In this document: positions 35,164-47,599 of the stretch, in pieces
How the letters are laid out: each line of letters opens with the position of its first letter
Position numbering within the stretch: the stretch's first letter is position 1
Assembly (NCBI GenBank): GCA_946122785.1
Contig: CAMGYJ010000002.1
Coordinates: forward strand, 69,217,703 to 69,281,702
Source of the DNA: Linum tenue
Taxonomy: Eukaryota > Streptophyta > Magnoliopsida > Malpighiales > Linaceae
DNA length: 64,000 nucleotides
Reading direction: 5' to 3'
Made by a program: the position numbers and the translations under genes
Notes under the pieces: model-generated
What the model saw: the letters and a program-made list of their open reading frames with translations, nothing else
Database searches by the model: none
What the model was told of the DNA's origin: nothing

Positions 35164-36000
35164 CAAAGCAGTTAAAATCGAGATTTTACCTAAAATCGAA
35201 AAATGGGGTAAAATCAAAATCGTATAATCGAATCGTAAAATCGTAGGATTTTAAGTACCATATAGAACATAGCATATAAGCATGTTAATAAGGTAAATTA
35301 TTAATATCACAAAGACACATAGCATTTAAAATGATAATTCAGAAGATTTTTTTTCATAAGATAATTCTCAAGATTAATGTTCCAAAATCACTATTTTAAT
35401 TGTTATTTAATGTGTAACTCAAAATAATTCATGATGAAGGGATATAGTTCATGGGTTTGGCTCTTATTTTCATGTTATGTCTAGGTTGTTTAACTCAAAG
35501 TAATATTTCGACATCGTCTACTAAATATGATTTAAAACTAAAAATAATTGAACTCCATTAAAATAAGTAATGTTAGTGGCTTGGTACAAATATATTCATT
35601 AATAAATTAATTAGTTAATAATGATGTTAGTTCTTACATACTTCCAATATTATGACAAGTGTTTTACCAATAAGTTAAATGGGGTGAAGGGAAAGAGATT
35701 AACTGAACCCTAATTTGGTTATTTTTATTATTTTTGAATATTTTTCTAATAAAAAAATATCTGAGAAGATTCCATTGCCCTTTCCGCTGAAACAGTTATA
35801 CTTATTTTAAATTGGCTCAAACCACCTATTTTGTTCTCTTACGATCAAAATCCCAATTTCAGTACTATTTTACGATTTTAACGATTTTAGTCCCGATTTT
35901 AAACGATTTTAAAATCATTTTAAAATCAAGATCGGAATCCCTAAGTAAAATCCTAAAATCCTACGATTTTACGATCAAAATCCCGAATTTGACTGCATTG
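35164..36000. mobile_element. hAT element (non-autonomous), 837 bp, 8-bp target duplication
   Basis: The octamer GCGATGGG flanks both sides (35156-35163 and 36001-36008). The ends are inverted repeats CAAAGCAGTTAAAATCGAGA and CAATGCAGTCAAATTCGGGA. The subterminal regions are dense in 'aaaatcgtaggattttac' type words in both orientations, as expected for transposase-binding repeats. No transposase frame. Confidence 0.88.
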
Positions 36001-36639
36001 GCGATGGGTGCACGATTAGTGGGCCAAATAACAGTTTGGGCCCGTTTAAATGAAAACATATTTTTACTTTCGTGCTCAACAGACCGACCGCACTGGCATC
36101 TTCTAAATTTACCCCTAAAAAATTGCTCTGTACGCATCAAATTTGAAATGGAATCCCTCTTTTCTCATTTCACATTTATATGATGTGTAGATTGTGATGA
36201 GTGTAGATGTAGACCTGTCATTGTCCTACAAATTCATTAACACGCCAAAAAGTGGTGAAATGAGCCACCCTATTAAACACAATCTTGTATAATGATCATT
36301 GGATCCAATCATGCCAGATTATGAAGAAGTTTAAAATGTAGCGGTTATCCCGACTAAAACATTAAAAGAACCAGTCTCATATAGTTTGCACAAAGATATA
36401 ATTTCTCCATAGTAATTCTGAAAAATAATATTAATTTAAGAAGTCGATATTGCTTCTACATGTTTAATATTGCAATTCGATATGCAATATTCGAACCAGT
36501 GATATTTGGGCTGCAATTTTAGGGTTATTGTATATTTATAAAATAGATAGAAATTTAAATTAAGTATTAAACTACAACTAAAATAATCAAAGTATTAAAA
36601 CACCAAATAAGTACTTACGGGAGATTCAGTGGCCAACTA

Positions 36640-36985
36640 ATCGTTAAAAAAGTCATATGATTTTCATAATTTAGGTTCATGTATGTTTGAATTTAAATAG
36701 ATACAATAAATATACTTGGAGTGATTGGTTATGATCCTTGCTTGCCTTAAAAGAGACCAAGGTTCAATTCCCAGTGCATGTTTTTTTTATGATAAATAAA
36801 TAAGAAAATAAGCAATTGTGAAGACCAAAATGTCCTTCCTATAATCACTCTCGTTGCAGGAATTTTGAAATGGAGCAACCGTTTTCATCATTTGGCTTTT
36901 ATTTATTATCTAGACTAGCTAGCCAATATATCCCAAATCATCTCGTATACAAACAGATGATACATAACCAATTATATAGACAATC
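36640..36985. repeat. Lone arm of the repeat family seen at 57775-58882
   Basis: Shares 'gattggttatgatccttgct', 'gagaccaaggttcaattcc', 'gaccaaaatgtccttcct' and 'ttttgaaatggagcaa' type blocks with the arms of the long inverted element near 58 kb. Only one arm is present. A stretch near 36915-36980 is also similar to 32395-32465. Confidence 0.5.
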
Positions 36986-36997
36986 CCCCCTTCTCAT

Positions 36998-37695
36998 TAG
37001 GGGTGGGCAACGGGAGGGGACGGGATACCGGTCCCGTTTGAAACGGGTACCCGATCCCATTTAGAGAGCAATCTCCATCCCATTCCCAAACCCGTACGGG
37101 TTAACGGGTACCCATTACCCATACGGGACGGATAACGGGTACCCATACTACCCGTAAATACCCGTTCAATTGGTGGAAGAACTACAAAAGTTTTAACACA
37201 CAATTAAACAAACCCACCTAAAATGAGAAGCTGCCACCATCACTATCATGAACAGACAATTACACAATTAAGGAGAGTTAGAAGGCTAATATGAGAAACC
37301 TACAAACAATTACATAATAAAACTAACCTACAAGACCACATAATCTGAACACTAAAGTCTAAAAGAGTGAAAGAGAAGCCGCCAAAACAACAACAAATTC
37401 TTTAGTTCTTTGGCTCCAAAACAGGAGCAACACCTTCTTTGTTCTTTGACTCCAAAATTCCAGTCGAATCCCTTCTTTGCACTAATGAGTTTTTGGCTTT
37501 TTGGACTAATGGGTATAACGGGTACCGTAATACCCAAACGAGTATACGGGCAACCCGCGGGTACCCAAAGTAGTGATTGTTGATCCCAAATCCCATCCCG
37601 ATAAAAAAAATACGGGTATTTGGGTACCCGTAACCCTTAAAAAAGGGGATGGGTACGGGTATACCCAAATACTCGTTTCCCATTGCCCACCCCTA
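36998..37695. mobile_element. hAT-type MITE, 698 bp, 8-bp target duplication
   Basis: Ends TAGGGGTGGGCAACGGGA and, inverted, TAGGGGTGGGCAATGGGAAA. The octamer CTTCTCAT flanks both sides (36990-36997 and 37696-37703). Subterminal regions repeat 'acgggtacccgt'. The AT-richer centre has no recognisable gene. Confidence 0.9.
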
Positions 37696-37854
37696 CTTCT
37701 CATTATTTGATAGTAGCCAGTAGGGTTCTCTTTTAACTTTCTTTAATTGTTCAATTGGGGTTTAAATACTGGTGACGACTTCTCATTATTAACTAGGTTT
37801 GTAATTGTTTAATTTTATGTTAAACTTTCGTGGTTCTCGGATTTTGCTACTAGT

Positions 37855-37995
37855 TGGAAGGGTATATACGGGTAATTTGGGGATCCGTTACCCTATACGG
37901 GTTTGCGACATGGGATGGAGTTTCCCCTCTAAATGGGATTTGGTACCCGTTTCAAACGGACCGGGTATCCCGTCCCGACCGGTTGCCCACCCCTA
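37855..37995 (-). mobile_element. Truncated copy of the 36998-37695 MITE family
   Basis: Read on the minus strand it starts TAGGGGTGGGCAACCGG and continues like the left end of the neighbouring element ('gggacgggatacccgg', 'gtttgaaacgggtacc'). Only about 140 bp remain and the other end is missing. Confidence 0.7.
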
Positions 37996-38595
37996 AATTA
38001 TGGTGATCAGTGGCATAGCCAGAAATTTTGTTAAGGTGGGTCGAACAGTGACATAGGTCACTATGTACGACAAGCAATGAGAGACATAGAGTCATAGACA
38101 ACCTTCTCTGCTAGTATGGTTGATAGAATGAAGATATTTTGGAGCTCTAAAGGGTGAGTCCATGTTTTCACTTTTTCACGAATGAGATTTATGAAGAAAG
38201 ATTAACGAAATCGAAAGAGAAATAATAGAGAAAAAGATAGATATATAAATCGATATAAGAGAAAGAATTCTCTTTAATGGCAAGAACAGAATCTTTAACA
38301 TTTTTCGAGAAAAGACAACCTCCCAAATTAACACATAGGTATGTAAATCTTCATTCTGATCATAGTACATACTCTTCCCTCTATCTATCTCATACTTTAA
38401 ATAGAGAGCATAAAATTAATAATCCTACAACCCAGCAAATTAAACGGAAAACTCCTAAAATATTTATTACTAACTAAAGCCCTTAATTCTATTCAACCAC
38501 TAATTCACGTCTAATAATCTCACCAAAATAGAAATGGAGCTTACAATTACAAGACCAAAAGTTGCTGATGTCCTTTTGTTAAGAGGCTTAAAGTA

Positions 38596-38785
38596 GTGGT
38601 TAATTGCATGGTTGGTCACTGAGATTACAAAAAACGTTCATGTTTGGTCACTGAAAATATTTATATCCAATCTTGGTCACTCAAATGAGTTAAATGGTTC
38701 AAGTTTGGTCACTCTCCGTCCAACTCCGTTAAATATGTCTGATGTGGCAGTCAACCCTCAAAGTTGACCGTCAACTCGGTGACGT
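38596..38785. repeat. Terminal fragment of the Mutator-like family at 59551-60816
   Basis: Shares 'taattgcatggttggtcact', 'ggttcaagtttggtcact', 'ccgttaa..tctgatgtggc' and 'gttgaccgtcaac..tgacgtgg' blocks, in the same order, with the terminal repeat of the element near 60 kb. No partner end was found. Confidence 0.55.
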
Positions 38786-40726
38786 GGTAATTAAAAATTA
38801 ATAAATAAAATAAATTTTAATCTTCTACCATTTCCAACTCATTTTCACAATAAAGTAAAATAAAAAAATAAAAAAATAATGTTTGGGCTATAACTTATAC
38901 TAGGCCCGTTTACACATTTTAGAAGAGAGTGGGCTAGGGCTAAGGCTGCAGTGGAGTCATCTTCTCCATCGAAAGATAAGCTCATTGATGTTTATAATTC
39001 TATTGTATGCTACTATATGCATTATGCTTAGTATTACCGATATTGTTAAAAATATTACTATATAGGGATACCCTATTGATGTTACACGAGCTTGGATGGA
39101 ATGATTAACCATCTATACTTCGAGTAGTATCAATGTTTGATTGTTAGATAATCGATGATATAGACTACGATTACGGTTTGTGGAAGCTCACAATTAATTA
39201 TATGTTATCATAAATTCATCGTTCTTCATTGATTAGGTAATGACATGAAGTGAAAGTACACATTAGTTAGTTAAATCTCTATCAGAAGAGGTGCATGCAT
39301 GGGGTAGAGAGTGGCCTTAGAGGAAGGTATAGGATGTTACAATAGATTAAACATTGATACATAATATGAACAAGCCCTACTATGCATGATAGTTTTAGAG
39401 TTCACTACCTTCTATAATAACTTATATTTACCTTTATGCATATATAGATTTAAAAAAATCACTAAACAATTTTACTCTTCTTGCTTTGTTTGTGTTTAAA
39501 TGAAAACCCCTAAATGTCTTTCAAATTTTTGTATATGTCATGGATGAGTGTGAGTAGTTGTGCATTAGAAGACCTAGAGGAGTACGACCCTAGTGCCTCC
39601 TAGTATTTCATCACTATATTAAACATCAGTATGTATGATTTTAGTTTTCATGCATATATATGTGATGATCATTGATGTTTATTTAGTATGAATTATTTTT
39701 TCTCATTGATGCTTATCATTCTATAATATACTACTATATGCATTTTGCTTAGTATCATCTAGGTTGTTCAGAAATTATCATTTAGTGACACCGACACAAG
39801 TCCCTCTATTGTCCCCCCAGATTACCATTATATGACATGTCCAGACTCCCCAGCCAAAGGTTAGGGAGAAAAACCCAGAAAAAAATCCAAATTGCGCCCA
39901 TTGTCATCACTGTCTTGTACTAGTTGTCACCCAGGTTGTCCTCTCTCAAATAATTTCTAGATTATTCCTTTTTCTTTCTCACCACTCCAATCGACTAATT
40001 AACTTCAGCGTTGGAGGGTGCCTTTGTCGAGATCCGCTGGTGGACTCTTTTCGCAAGGATAAGCTGGAGGTGACATCAAGAATAAAAGCCTATATAAAGA
40101 GTGCTCATCATCCCACTTTGATACCCAATATATATCAAAAAATTTCGACGTTTGCTACAACCCCAACATCAACCCAAACAATACACTCTCTAAAAGTTAT
40201 ATGTAAGTACCTAATTTTACTTTTCTTTAACAATTCAACACCTAAACTTTAAAGCAATCTACAAACAGGTCTGAATTTTTTTTGGACAAATCCGAATTTT
40301 CATACTACTGTCTGAAGACATGCATTTGAACAAATCCAAATGCATATCAAATTTACCTAACATGCAAAGTCCAAACAAATCATTTAATATTTGTAATTCA
40401 AAACCTCAAATCTCAAATTTCAAACCCAAACCAACTCTTAATACAACAACAACAACAACAAATCCCCTACTAATCATTAATCCTCCTTGTCCCAATCCTC
40501 ATCCAATTTCCCAATTTATTATCAAAACAATGCAACTCTTTTCTCTCTGAGTAGAAGAACAGCAACGCCTTGTTTGATGTTGCCATATACCAATTTCTTA
40601 TATTTTTTCCCCTGCAGCTGAAAGCAATACGTACCAGAAGGAAGCCACCAATAATTTGACTCTCCCCTCGCTCACTATATCAAAAAGTCCTTTCTCTCCT
40701 TTCCAGTACCACAAAAAGCTCAAATT
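38786..40726. other. AT-rich intergenic sequence; right end is upstream of the RING-H2 gene
   Basis: No recognised gene. Near 38990-39060 and 39700-39770 a block ('attgatgtttataattctattgtatgctactatatgcat' type) recurs imperfectly, so part is probably an old repeat. Sequence from about 40560 should serve as promoter and leader of the RING-H2 frame. Confidence 0.4.
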
Positions 40727-41389
40727 ATGGTAGAAAGCGGCTACAGACCGACGGCTCTTCCGCCGCCGCGGCCGCCTCCTCCTTCTCCCTCCAAATCCTA
40801 CCTCCCGATGCTCTACTACGGCCTAGTAGTCGTCGGCACCGCCGCCGTCGTCCTCGCCCTCTACAACGTCGTCATCATCCGATTCTGCATCCGACACCGC
40901 CGCCCGCCGTCGACTCCCGGCGGCAGCGACGGGGAAGCTGCGAATCACTACGGAAGCCGGGGCCGCCGCCGCGTGAATAACTAGCGAGCGCTGTCGAGCT
41001 TCAAGTACAGGAAGCAAGGAAGAGAAGGCGGCGGCAGTGATGATGACGACGACGACGGCAGCGGCGGCGGCGGGAGGAGGAGGAGGAGCTTCGGCGAGTC
41101 GTGCGCGGTGTGCCTGTGCGCGTTCGAGGAAGGGGAGGAAGTGAGGCAGCTACCCAACTGCGGCCACCGCTTCCACGTGGCGTGTATTGATATGTGGCTC
41201 TACTCTCACCCCGACTGCCCTCTCTGCCGTGCCGCCGTTCAGATTTCGCCGCCGCCGCGGCCCATAACTACGACTACTACTTCCGCCGGAGCAGCTGCCG
41301 TGTCGATGACGTCAGGCAGCCAGTCATCGGCCGGTGGACAACGACGAGAAGGGATTGTGTTGATGATAAGCTCTGCTCCCCTTACTTGA
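40727..41389 (+). pseudogene. RING-H2 (ATL-type) ubiquitin ligase frame interrupted by an in-frame TAG
   Basis: One continuous frame of 221 codons broken only by TAG at 40982-40984 (codon 86). Before it: a Pro-rich N-terminus and one membrane span (YLPMLYYGLVVVGTAAVVLAL, residues ~26-52). After it: the basic/acidic linker [11 protein letters not shown], then a complete C3H2C3 RING-H2 finger, with Cys 126, 129, 145, 153, 164 and 167 and His 147 and 150, plus the E2-contact Trp157. This order (membrane span, linker, RING-H2) is that of ATL ligases, single-exon genes that act at membranes. The frame is preserved on both sides with strong coding composition, so the stop is recent, a sequencing error, or read through. 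GC-rich in AT-rich surroundings. Confidence 0.8.
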
Positions 41390-43049
41390 TTAAGCTTCGA
41401 GCGAGTTTAAATTTCTTAATTCGTTGATCGATAAAGTAATTACGGAAGACGGTAGAGAAAAATTAATTACTTGTAACATATTTTAGGTTCTGTAAAATTC
41501 AAGGATTGAAAATAGTCGGTTGTAGTCGAAAAGTTAGTGATAGATTATTTTATGTTGAAATCGGGGTTTAACTGTCCATGGTTCACCTGTTTCCATGGTT
41601 CACCTGTTTCATGCTGATAAATATTGCCTATCGATTTCGCTTTCAATAGGATGTTTTTCTGGTCGAACTGCTAATACGGTATGGTTTTTCAATTATTGAT
41701 GATGTAAGAAGAATCCTGGAATCCGAACTCGCTCACGAATCAGAATACGCAGCTCTTACTTAATTTTTAGGGTTTTTTCTGGGATTTTCTCAAGAACACA
41801 AAAAATAAAAGGATAGGATGGGAAAAGATTGTCGTGCAACAATTGAACACACATGAAGAGGCTCGAACAATATCAGTGTAGATGCCTGTCCACGATCAAT
41901 GTGATTTTGATCGATACAGAGCTAGACTCGAGTTTGGAATCCACCAAACTCACATTCAGGAGTAAACACTCAAGAACAAAAGGTTTTTTTTTTGTTCATC
42001 AAAGTCTTAATCGTCTCTTAAAATTCGTGGCTTACAAATCCTTTAAATAGGTATGAAAAATAAACATAATGAAAACATCAAAAAGGAAAAAAAATCTAAA
42101 TGAAAAGATAACAAAACTCGGTAGGACCCAAAACTCGATCTAAATACCTGATCGGATATTTTACATCAATGGCTGGGGAAAATTCCTGGACCGAGTCCCC
42201 GGTCTCTTCTCTCATTTCCCCAGTCGGGGAACTGATGATTCCGGCCGGGTTTCTAATCTGCTTTGGCGGCCGGGAATCATATCAATTGATAAAATCACGA
42301 TTGGACAGTTTTTTTACAATGACTATTGGTCCTAAGTTTCAAATCTAAAATGAACAAAGAGAAGAAAAAAAAGAAGCTAATGTTGTTGTCCCTTGCCTTG
42401 TCTGGAACGGCTTGGAGGTTTCGTCGTATTGATTGTAGTAGATTAGTAAAGAGTAGATGGCTGACGGTGCAAGTAACGACTCCTTTATCTCATTGTTTTT
42501 TGTCGTTTTACAAACTCGATTTGATTCTGATTATCTTTAGTCAGTGGCCAAGATTAAATTAAGGAGGGCCAAAGAGCGCTCTAATCATAGATACTAATTA
42601 CTCAATATACAAGCTAGAAAAGCATTCCCTCTGCTTGGAGGTGTGCCAATTTATCCCAAGCCATGACACTCTTTGTTCTTCCATTCGCCCCACCTATGCC
42701 CCAAAAGAGTTAAATTGCAAAGATGTATAACGGTGATATAGGTTTGTTTTTTGGTAGTTAAGTAATATTTGAATACGGAACCTCCAAATTCAAGACAAGT
42801 GTGTGATATTATCATTATATTAAACTCTTGTTCGTTATCACCTATTGACATTCATCTAAAACTGAGTCAGGCTATGTATCACAGCATAAATAAGCTGAAT
42901 TTTCACAATATAGCTTAGTAGCTTTTGCCTCCATCTAGAAATTCAAGCAGTAAAACTATGGACATGAGCTCGACATTCTTGCAATGTCAATTTCCTAACT
43001 TTAAGAGTAACTTCATGGTTATTGGTTACCTCTAGTTAGAAGTGTTGTC
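41390..43049. other. Intergenic sequence without a recognised gene
   Basis: Contains a 17-bp tandem duplication (ccatggttcacctgttt) at about 41576-41610. The stretch 41750-42280 is not AT-rich throughout and looks repeat-derived, but no long terminal repeat, primer-binding site or coding frame was found. Confidence 0.4.
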
Positions 43050-44107
43050 TAGGCCTGCAAATGAGTCGAGCTGTTTGCGAGCGAACTCAACATTCGGTTT
43101 GGGAAAAACTCCTACGAAAGATGGCTCGTTTACTAACGAGTCAAACTTTAGCTAAGCTTTGTTCAACTCACGAAGCTCGCGAGCTAGCTCGACTCGGTGG
43201 CTTGTTGAGCTCAACTCTTGAGTTGGCTCATTTAGAGCTCATGAAATGTCTCAATATTGTGGCTATAGAGTCAACTTGATCACCGACTTATGAGCGAATC
43301 GATCTATATCTAAGGAGTTGGATTTTGATAATTCATAGAATCGTTAGACTATTTATCTCACCCTATATGAAGTTTAACATGTTGAGCATGCAAGAAAATA
43401 TGTCTTACTTTTAATTTTGAAAAGAAATTATGTACCATAAAATATTTTGATCAATGTATGCATTGTAATATACATGCAATTAATGAAAATGATGTAATGT
43501 ACTTTGCATTGTTTGATTTTGGAGATAGTTCTTTTAGTATTCAATTAATTCTATTACTTTTTGTAGGAAAGATCACTTTTGCCCTTGCTTTTATTAGAAC
43601 ATATATATAACTAGGGGTATAATTGGAACAAAAAAGAAACCCAACAATCTCCCCAAAACTATCTCAACAATCTCAAGTTTTAGTAGAGATATTACTATCA
43701 CTCATTTTGAGTGATAGTTTCCATCACATCAACAAAACAATGCATGTATTGTTTGTGCAGAAAATTTAAAAAAACAATGCATTGTGGACAATGCATGTAT
43801 TGTAACTATCACAACCAAACAATCACCAAAATCAAACGACCCATAAATAATATGGTAGCAAAAAAAGTATAATATGAGATTAGTTAATGTTGAACATTTG
43901 ACTATTATTATTTTTTTCATCATGACATCAATCACATGTATCATACATGACATACAAAATGAATCTATCAAACACGAGTTAAGATTTTAGTAAACAAGCC
44001 TAGCTCGAACTTGACTCGACTCGGTTCATCAATAAACAAGTCGACCTCGAGCTTCGCTCGTTAGGGGTAAAGCTCGGCTAGACTCAACTCATTTGCATCC
44101 CACTCTA
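43050..44107. mobile_element. hAT-like element with TAG...GCAAATGAGT ends
   Basis: Left end TAGGCCTGCAAATGAGTCGA; right end, inverted, TAGAGTGGGATGCAAATGAG. Both subterminal regions are rich in 'gagctcgcgagc' and 'ctcgactcg' words. The flanking octamers do not match, so age or a different boundary is possible. No coding capacity. Confidence 0.6.
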
Positions 44108-44129
44108 GCCGCCATAAGTTTCATACCAT

Positions 44130-44640
44130 CACACAAAATTACTCTTATATGGATTGAAATGTAGGCCTAAAAGGAGGTAGAACTCCTTAAGAAGCCGACA
44201 TACATTTGTGACGGCTAGAACATACCCATAGGAGAAAAAGTAACAAGTCATCCACAAAAATTATGTAATCCCCAACCTCTTACACTTGAGATGTTGTAAG
44301 ATCTTTTGAGGAGAATGCATGAAAGAACATCCATAGCAATTGTGAAGAGATAGGAAAAAGAGAATTGTATGCCGCAACGATATGCATGAGATAGTGATAC
44401 AATACAAGACTTTATCTAATCCAACAAACGAGCGAGCAATTCCATTGGATACATAACATTCACCAAAAAGTTTCAATCAACATATTCAAAGGCCTTTGTA
44501 AAATCAAATTTAAGAGTGTTTCTAGGAATATTAGTAGCTATGTTGTTTCCATTTACCAGTTTGAAAGCCATTACGATGTTGTCATTGATAGCTCTTCATT
44601 GAAGAAATGCACTTTTTTTTATGAATGATACGTGGATATA
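44130..44640 (-). pseudogene. Decayed LINE (non-LTR) reverse transcriptase fragment
   Basis: The minus strand, read across several stops, gives KFDFTKAFEYVD, then FLVNVMYPMELLARLLD, IKSCIVSLSHAYRCGIQ and FSYLFTIAMDVLSCIL. This follows plant LINE reverse transcriptases, where a K-x-D-x-x-KA(Y/F)D block, a WI(M/K)xC block and a 'GxxQGxPxSPYLFxxxMExL' block occur at the same spacing. The YADD catalytic box is not intact, and multiple stops show it is dead. Confidence 0.55.
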
Positions 44641-45881
44641 TAAAAAGGGTAAATGATCACAAACTGTGATCCATCCCAAAGAATGTCAATGATAAATAGC
44701 CAAGAAGGTTTTACAAGAACTTATATCCACCTAATATGAACTCTCTTCCTCGAAGTGATCAACTAGTCTATATATCTAAGAAGATTAGGAGGTACGATAG
44801 CAAACCAATAGTGATATGAACCTCAACTCTCTTGCAAGCTAAATTTCCTAACCCAATCACCATACTCTCTGACTGTACACTTACCAAAAGCTCTAACCCA
44901 ACCCCCAATTCAATGAACAATTTTGTACAAAAGTGTAACCTTTGATATCTCACATTCTCTAAAGATTCTATTGTTTCTCTTATTCCAAATAGACCAGACC
45001 AACCCCAATCAAACTAGACCAAAAAAAGAGGAGTGGAGGCCATTGAATGTTACTTATGTTGTTAGGTTGGAATCTAGACAAACTAGGTGATATTATCTTG
45101 GTTATGCATATATAGATAACATTGTAGCAAGACATCGACCTAAAGTGTTTCATGTGAGAGCCAAAAAGTATTTTGGGGATGAAGCTTAGAATAGTGGAAT
45201 TGATTTCCTTTGGAGGTGAGCAGTCGCAAAGAGATACATCCAGACTGTCATGGGCTCATGGCACATGATTAAATCAAAGGGTTATAGTTATTGGAGACAT
45301 CGAGGGGTTGGTTTTGTTTACAACCAACCCTCATATATATATATATGGATAAATATTGAGTTATCAAATTGATTAGGATAAATTAAGTCCCTAGTGGTAT
45401 GGGTTTGATACTCTGCATTGCAATCTACTGAGTATCAACGTTTTATTTCACAACAAGCTAGACGACCCAAAATTATTTTGTCTACATTACCAGATACTAT
45501 TAATGAAAGGAGATTAGAGCTTTATGAACCCTTTAGTGATATGGGGTTTTTTTAAGTCGAATTTGACATGTATTTGTATAAAACTGAAGTAGTCGTTGTA
45601 GCAACTACCAAGTTATGAACAACCGCTATATTTAAGAAATGATGTTCTAAAACTGTAATAGATCGATACATGGTATCCATATGCTTCCCTCTCGAAACTA
45701 GTAATAAACTCTGGCCTATGCTTGCGCGGAGGTTGGTGCTGAATTTCCAAATCTAAGGTTGTACACATATTATCATATCAAATTCCTGTCAAAACTAGTA
45801 ATAAACTCTGGCCTAGGCAGTGTTGGTTCTCTGCTCTGTACACTAAACTCCTTTCATGTATGACCAAATCTGTAATCATCT
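44641..45881. other. Intergenic, probably more LINE debris
   Basis: No open frame longer than 61 codons. The composition is like the LINE remnant next to it, but I could not align any domain. Confidence 0.3.
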
Positions 45882-47599
45882 TTACAAACTGCAACGTAGG
45901 AGGTAAGTGTTGTCCTCCACCAGTCCATCACTTGCCTGTTCAATCATATGGCAGACATATAATCGAAGTCAGAAAGACAGGACAAACAAACGAACAAGAA
46001 CCAAGCTGAGTAACTAGGCAGCAACTGATAAATGGTTCGCTACTGGACTAACCTCAAATCCCATCTTCTCAAAAAGCTGCAGTGCAGGTTTGTTGTTTCT
46101 ATCCACATGAACGTACATAAGTTTCACACCTGCCACCGGAATCAAGTCCAGAGTCCCAACCACACTCTTCAGTACTGTGGGTTTCACCATCCCACCTTAC
46201 TTTCTCAGCTAAGAAAAGAAACAACGAGGATGACTTTGTAACGTTTTCCCTCAAGCTGCTATGCAAAGATATAAAACTATAGACGACGGAAGCACGTACT
46301 GTGATTATGCACTTAGGCTGTTGGCCAAATGGACCAATGAATCGGGTTCTAATGGCACCGAACTCCTGCCACCAATTAAGGAACAAAGCCCGTAAATAGA
46401 TAATTTAGTGGAATTCTTGTTTATACCAGAAGAAGCCAACTGAAGAAGAGTAAAGAAAAGTCCACAAATGCTACCTCATTCGCATATTTCATATTCAGAC
46501 TCTGAGAAAATCTGTGTTCATCATATATAGGCCAAAATCATTAGGGTCTAACTACTGGTCTTAACCTTAACAATGAACCATTCAATTCCAAATGCACTAC
46601 AATCAAGTTTTCAAGTGAAAGGCGATCAATTTAAACTAGCAAGTGGACAAGAACGGCATGAACAAGAATCAATGAAGAGGACCATAACAATACAGAAATT
46701 GGGAATCAGTAAAAGGCAGTTTCAATGGATTTTACTGTACCTGTCTTTATCTCGATTCTCCCAGTGGCTTTCTGCTCGCAGTCAGGCTGCTGTCTGCGGG
46801 CAATCACAAAAAGCCAACATTGGAGTCATTGCTTAGCATCAAATTAACTGCAATGGCCCACGATCACATCATGATACTGTGGCCAAGAATCGAAACAAGA
46901 AGTGCGAGGGAGAACAAGATAATTTTGAAGGTTTCCTTCCAGAGAACAAACAGAATCCAGATGAAGGAGCCCCAATTGCAGCAGAACCCAGAATAGGAAT
47001 CAACAAGGAAATGATGGATAGAATTAGCACGAGGGATTTACCCAGAATTCTTCATCAATTAAAGCCCCTCTAGCAACGAATTGCCTGAACTCCATCTTGC
47101 TATGTTCACCAAATCCTCCTCGGGTAACTGCAGGCGATCAAAGCGCAGATCAGCAGCTTGGGCGTGTCGTCCCCTTTTGGATCAAATGCTGCAGGGTGAT
47201 GTACGTGAAAAGAAAGCTCTTCCCACTTCTTGGTCCGTAAAGACCCAGAATTCATCGACCTGAAACTCGGCGAAAGATATCCAAACAAGAACAGAATCAT
47301 GGACTTCCCGAGAAAGAAAGGGGGGGGGGGGGGGGGGGAATCGAATCAGTGGCGGTCACTAATTTCCCACCCAATTCCCAGAGAGAAAAGAAGGAACAGA
47401 AAGAACCAAGCAAAGAAACAGAAAAGGAGAAGAGAAAAGCGTAGTTGGATTCGCACATTCTCCAATAAGCGGTGACAGTGGAGAGCTTGTGAATGCTTCT
47501 GGAAGAGGCCGGAGAGGTCAAGAGCACCGGTGGCGCATGAATGGGAACAGCGGTAGTCAGCATGGTAGCAAGGACTTCTCTGAATCGGCTTCCCGCCAA
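45882..47599 (-). pseudogene. Plastid-type GNAT acetyltransferase, decayed
   Basis: Exon remnants on the minus strand: ~47599-47457, 47259-47042, 46793-46741, 46499-46475, 46365-46300, ~46240-46053 and 45935-45882. They read LRFDRLQLPEED, then EHSKMEFRQFVARGALIDEEFW, LRAESHWENRDKD, SLNMKYANE, EFGAIRTRFIGPFGQQPKC, VLKSVVGTLDL, YVHVDRNNKPALQLFEKMGFE and DGLVEDNTYLL. This is the order of plant GCN5-related N-acetyltransferases with plastid presequences. Lesions: a frameshift near 47107-47115; TGA at 46782-46784 where the family has Trp; and loss of roughly 65-70 codons between VVGTLDL and YVHVDRNN, which removes the acetyl-CoA loop. The surviving splice sites are good, so decay is fairly young. 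Family placement rests on memory of the consensus. Confidence 0.72.
47320..47338. repeat. Poly-G run of 19
   Basis: An uninterrupted run of G inside the first intron of the GNAT pseudogene. It may be a polymerase-slippage site, and its exact length is suspect in any assembly. Confidence 0.8.

Noticed and set aside
36762..36785. tRNA B-box-like sequence ggttcaattcc
   Set aside because: No A-box or cloverleaf around it, and the same block recurs in the repeat arms near 58 kb.
41750..42280. Possible LTR retrotransposon
   Set aside because: No paired terminal repeats, primer-binding site or gag/pol frame could be seen.
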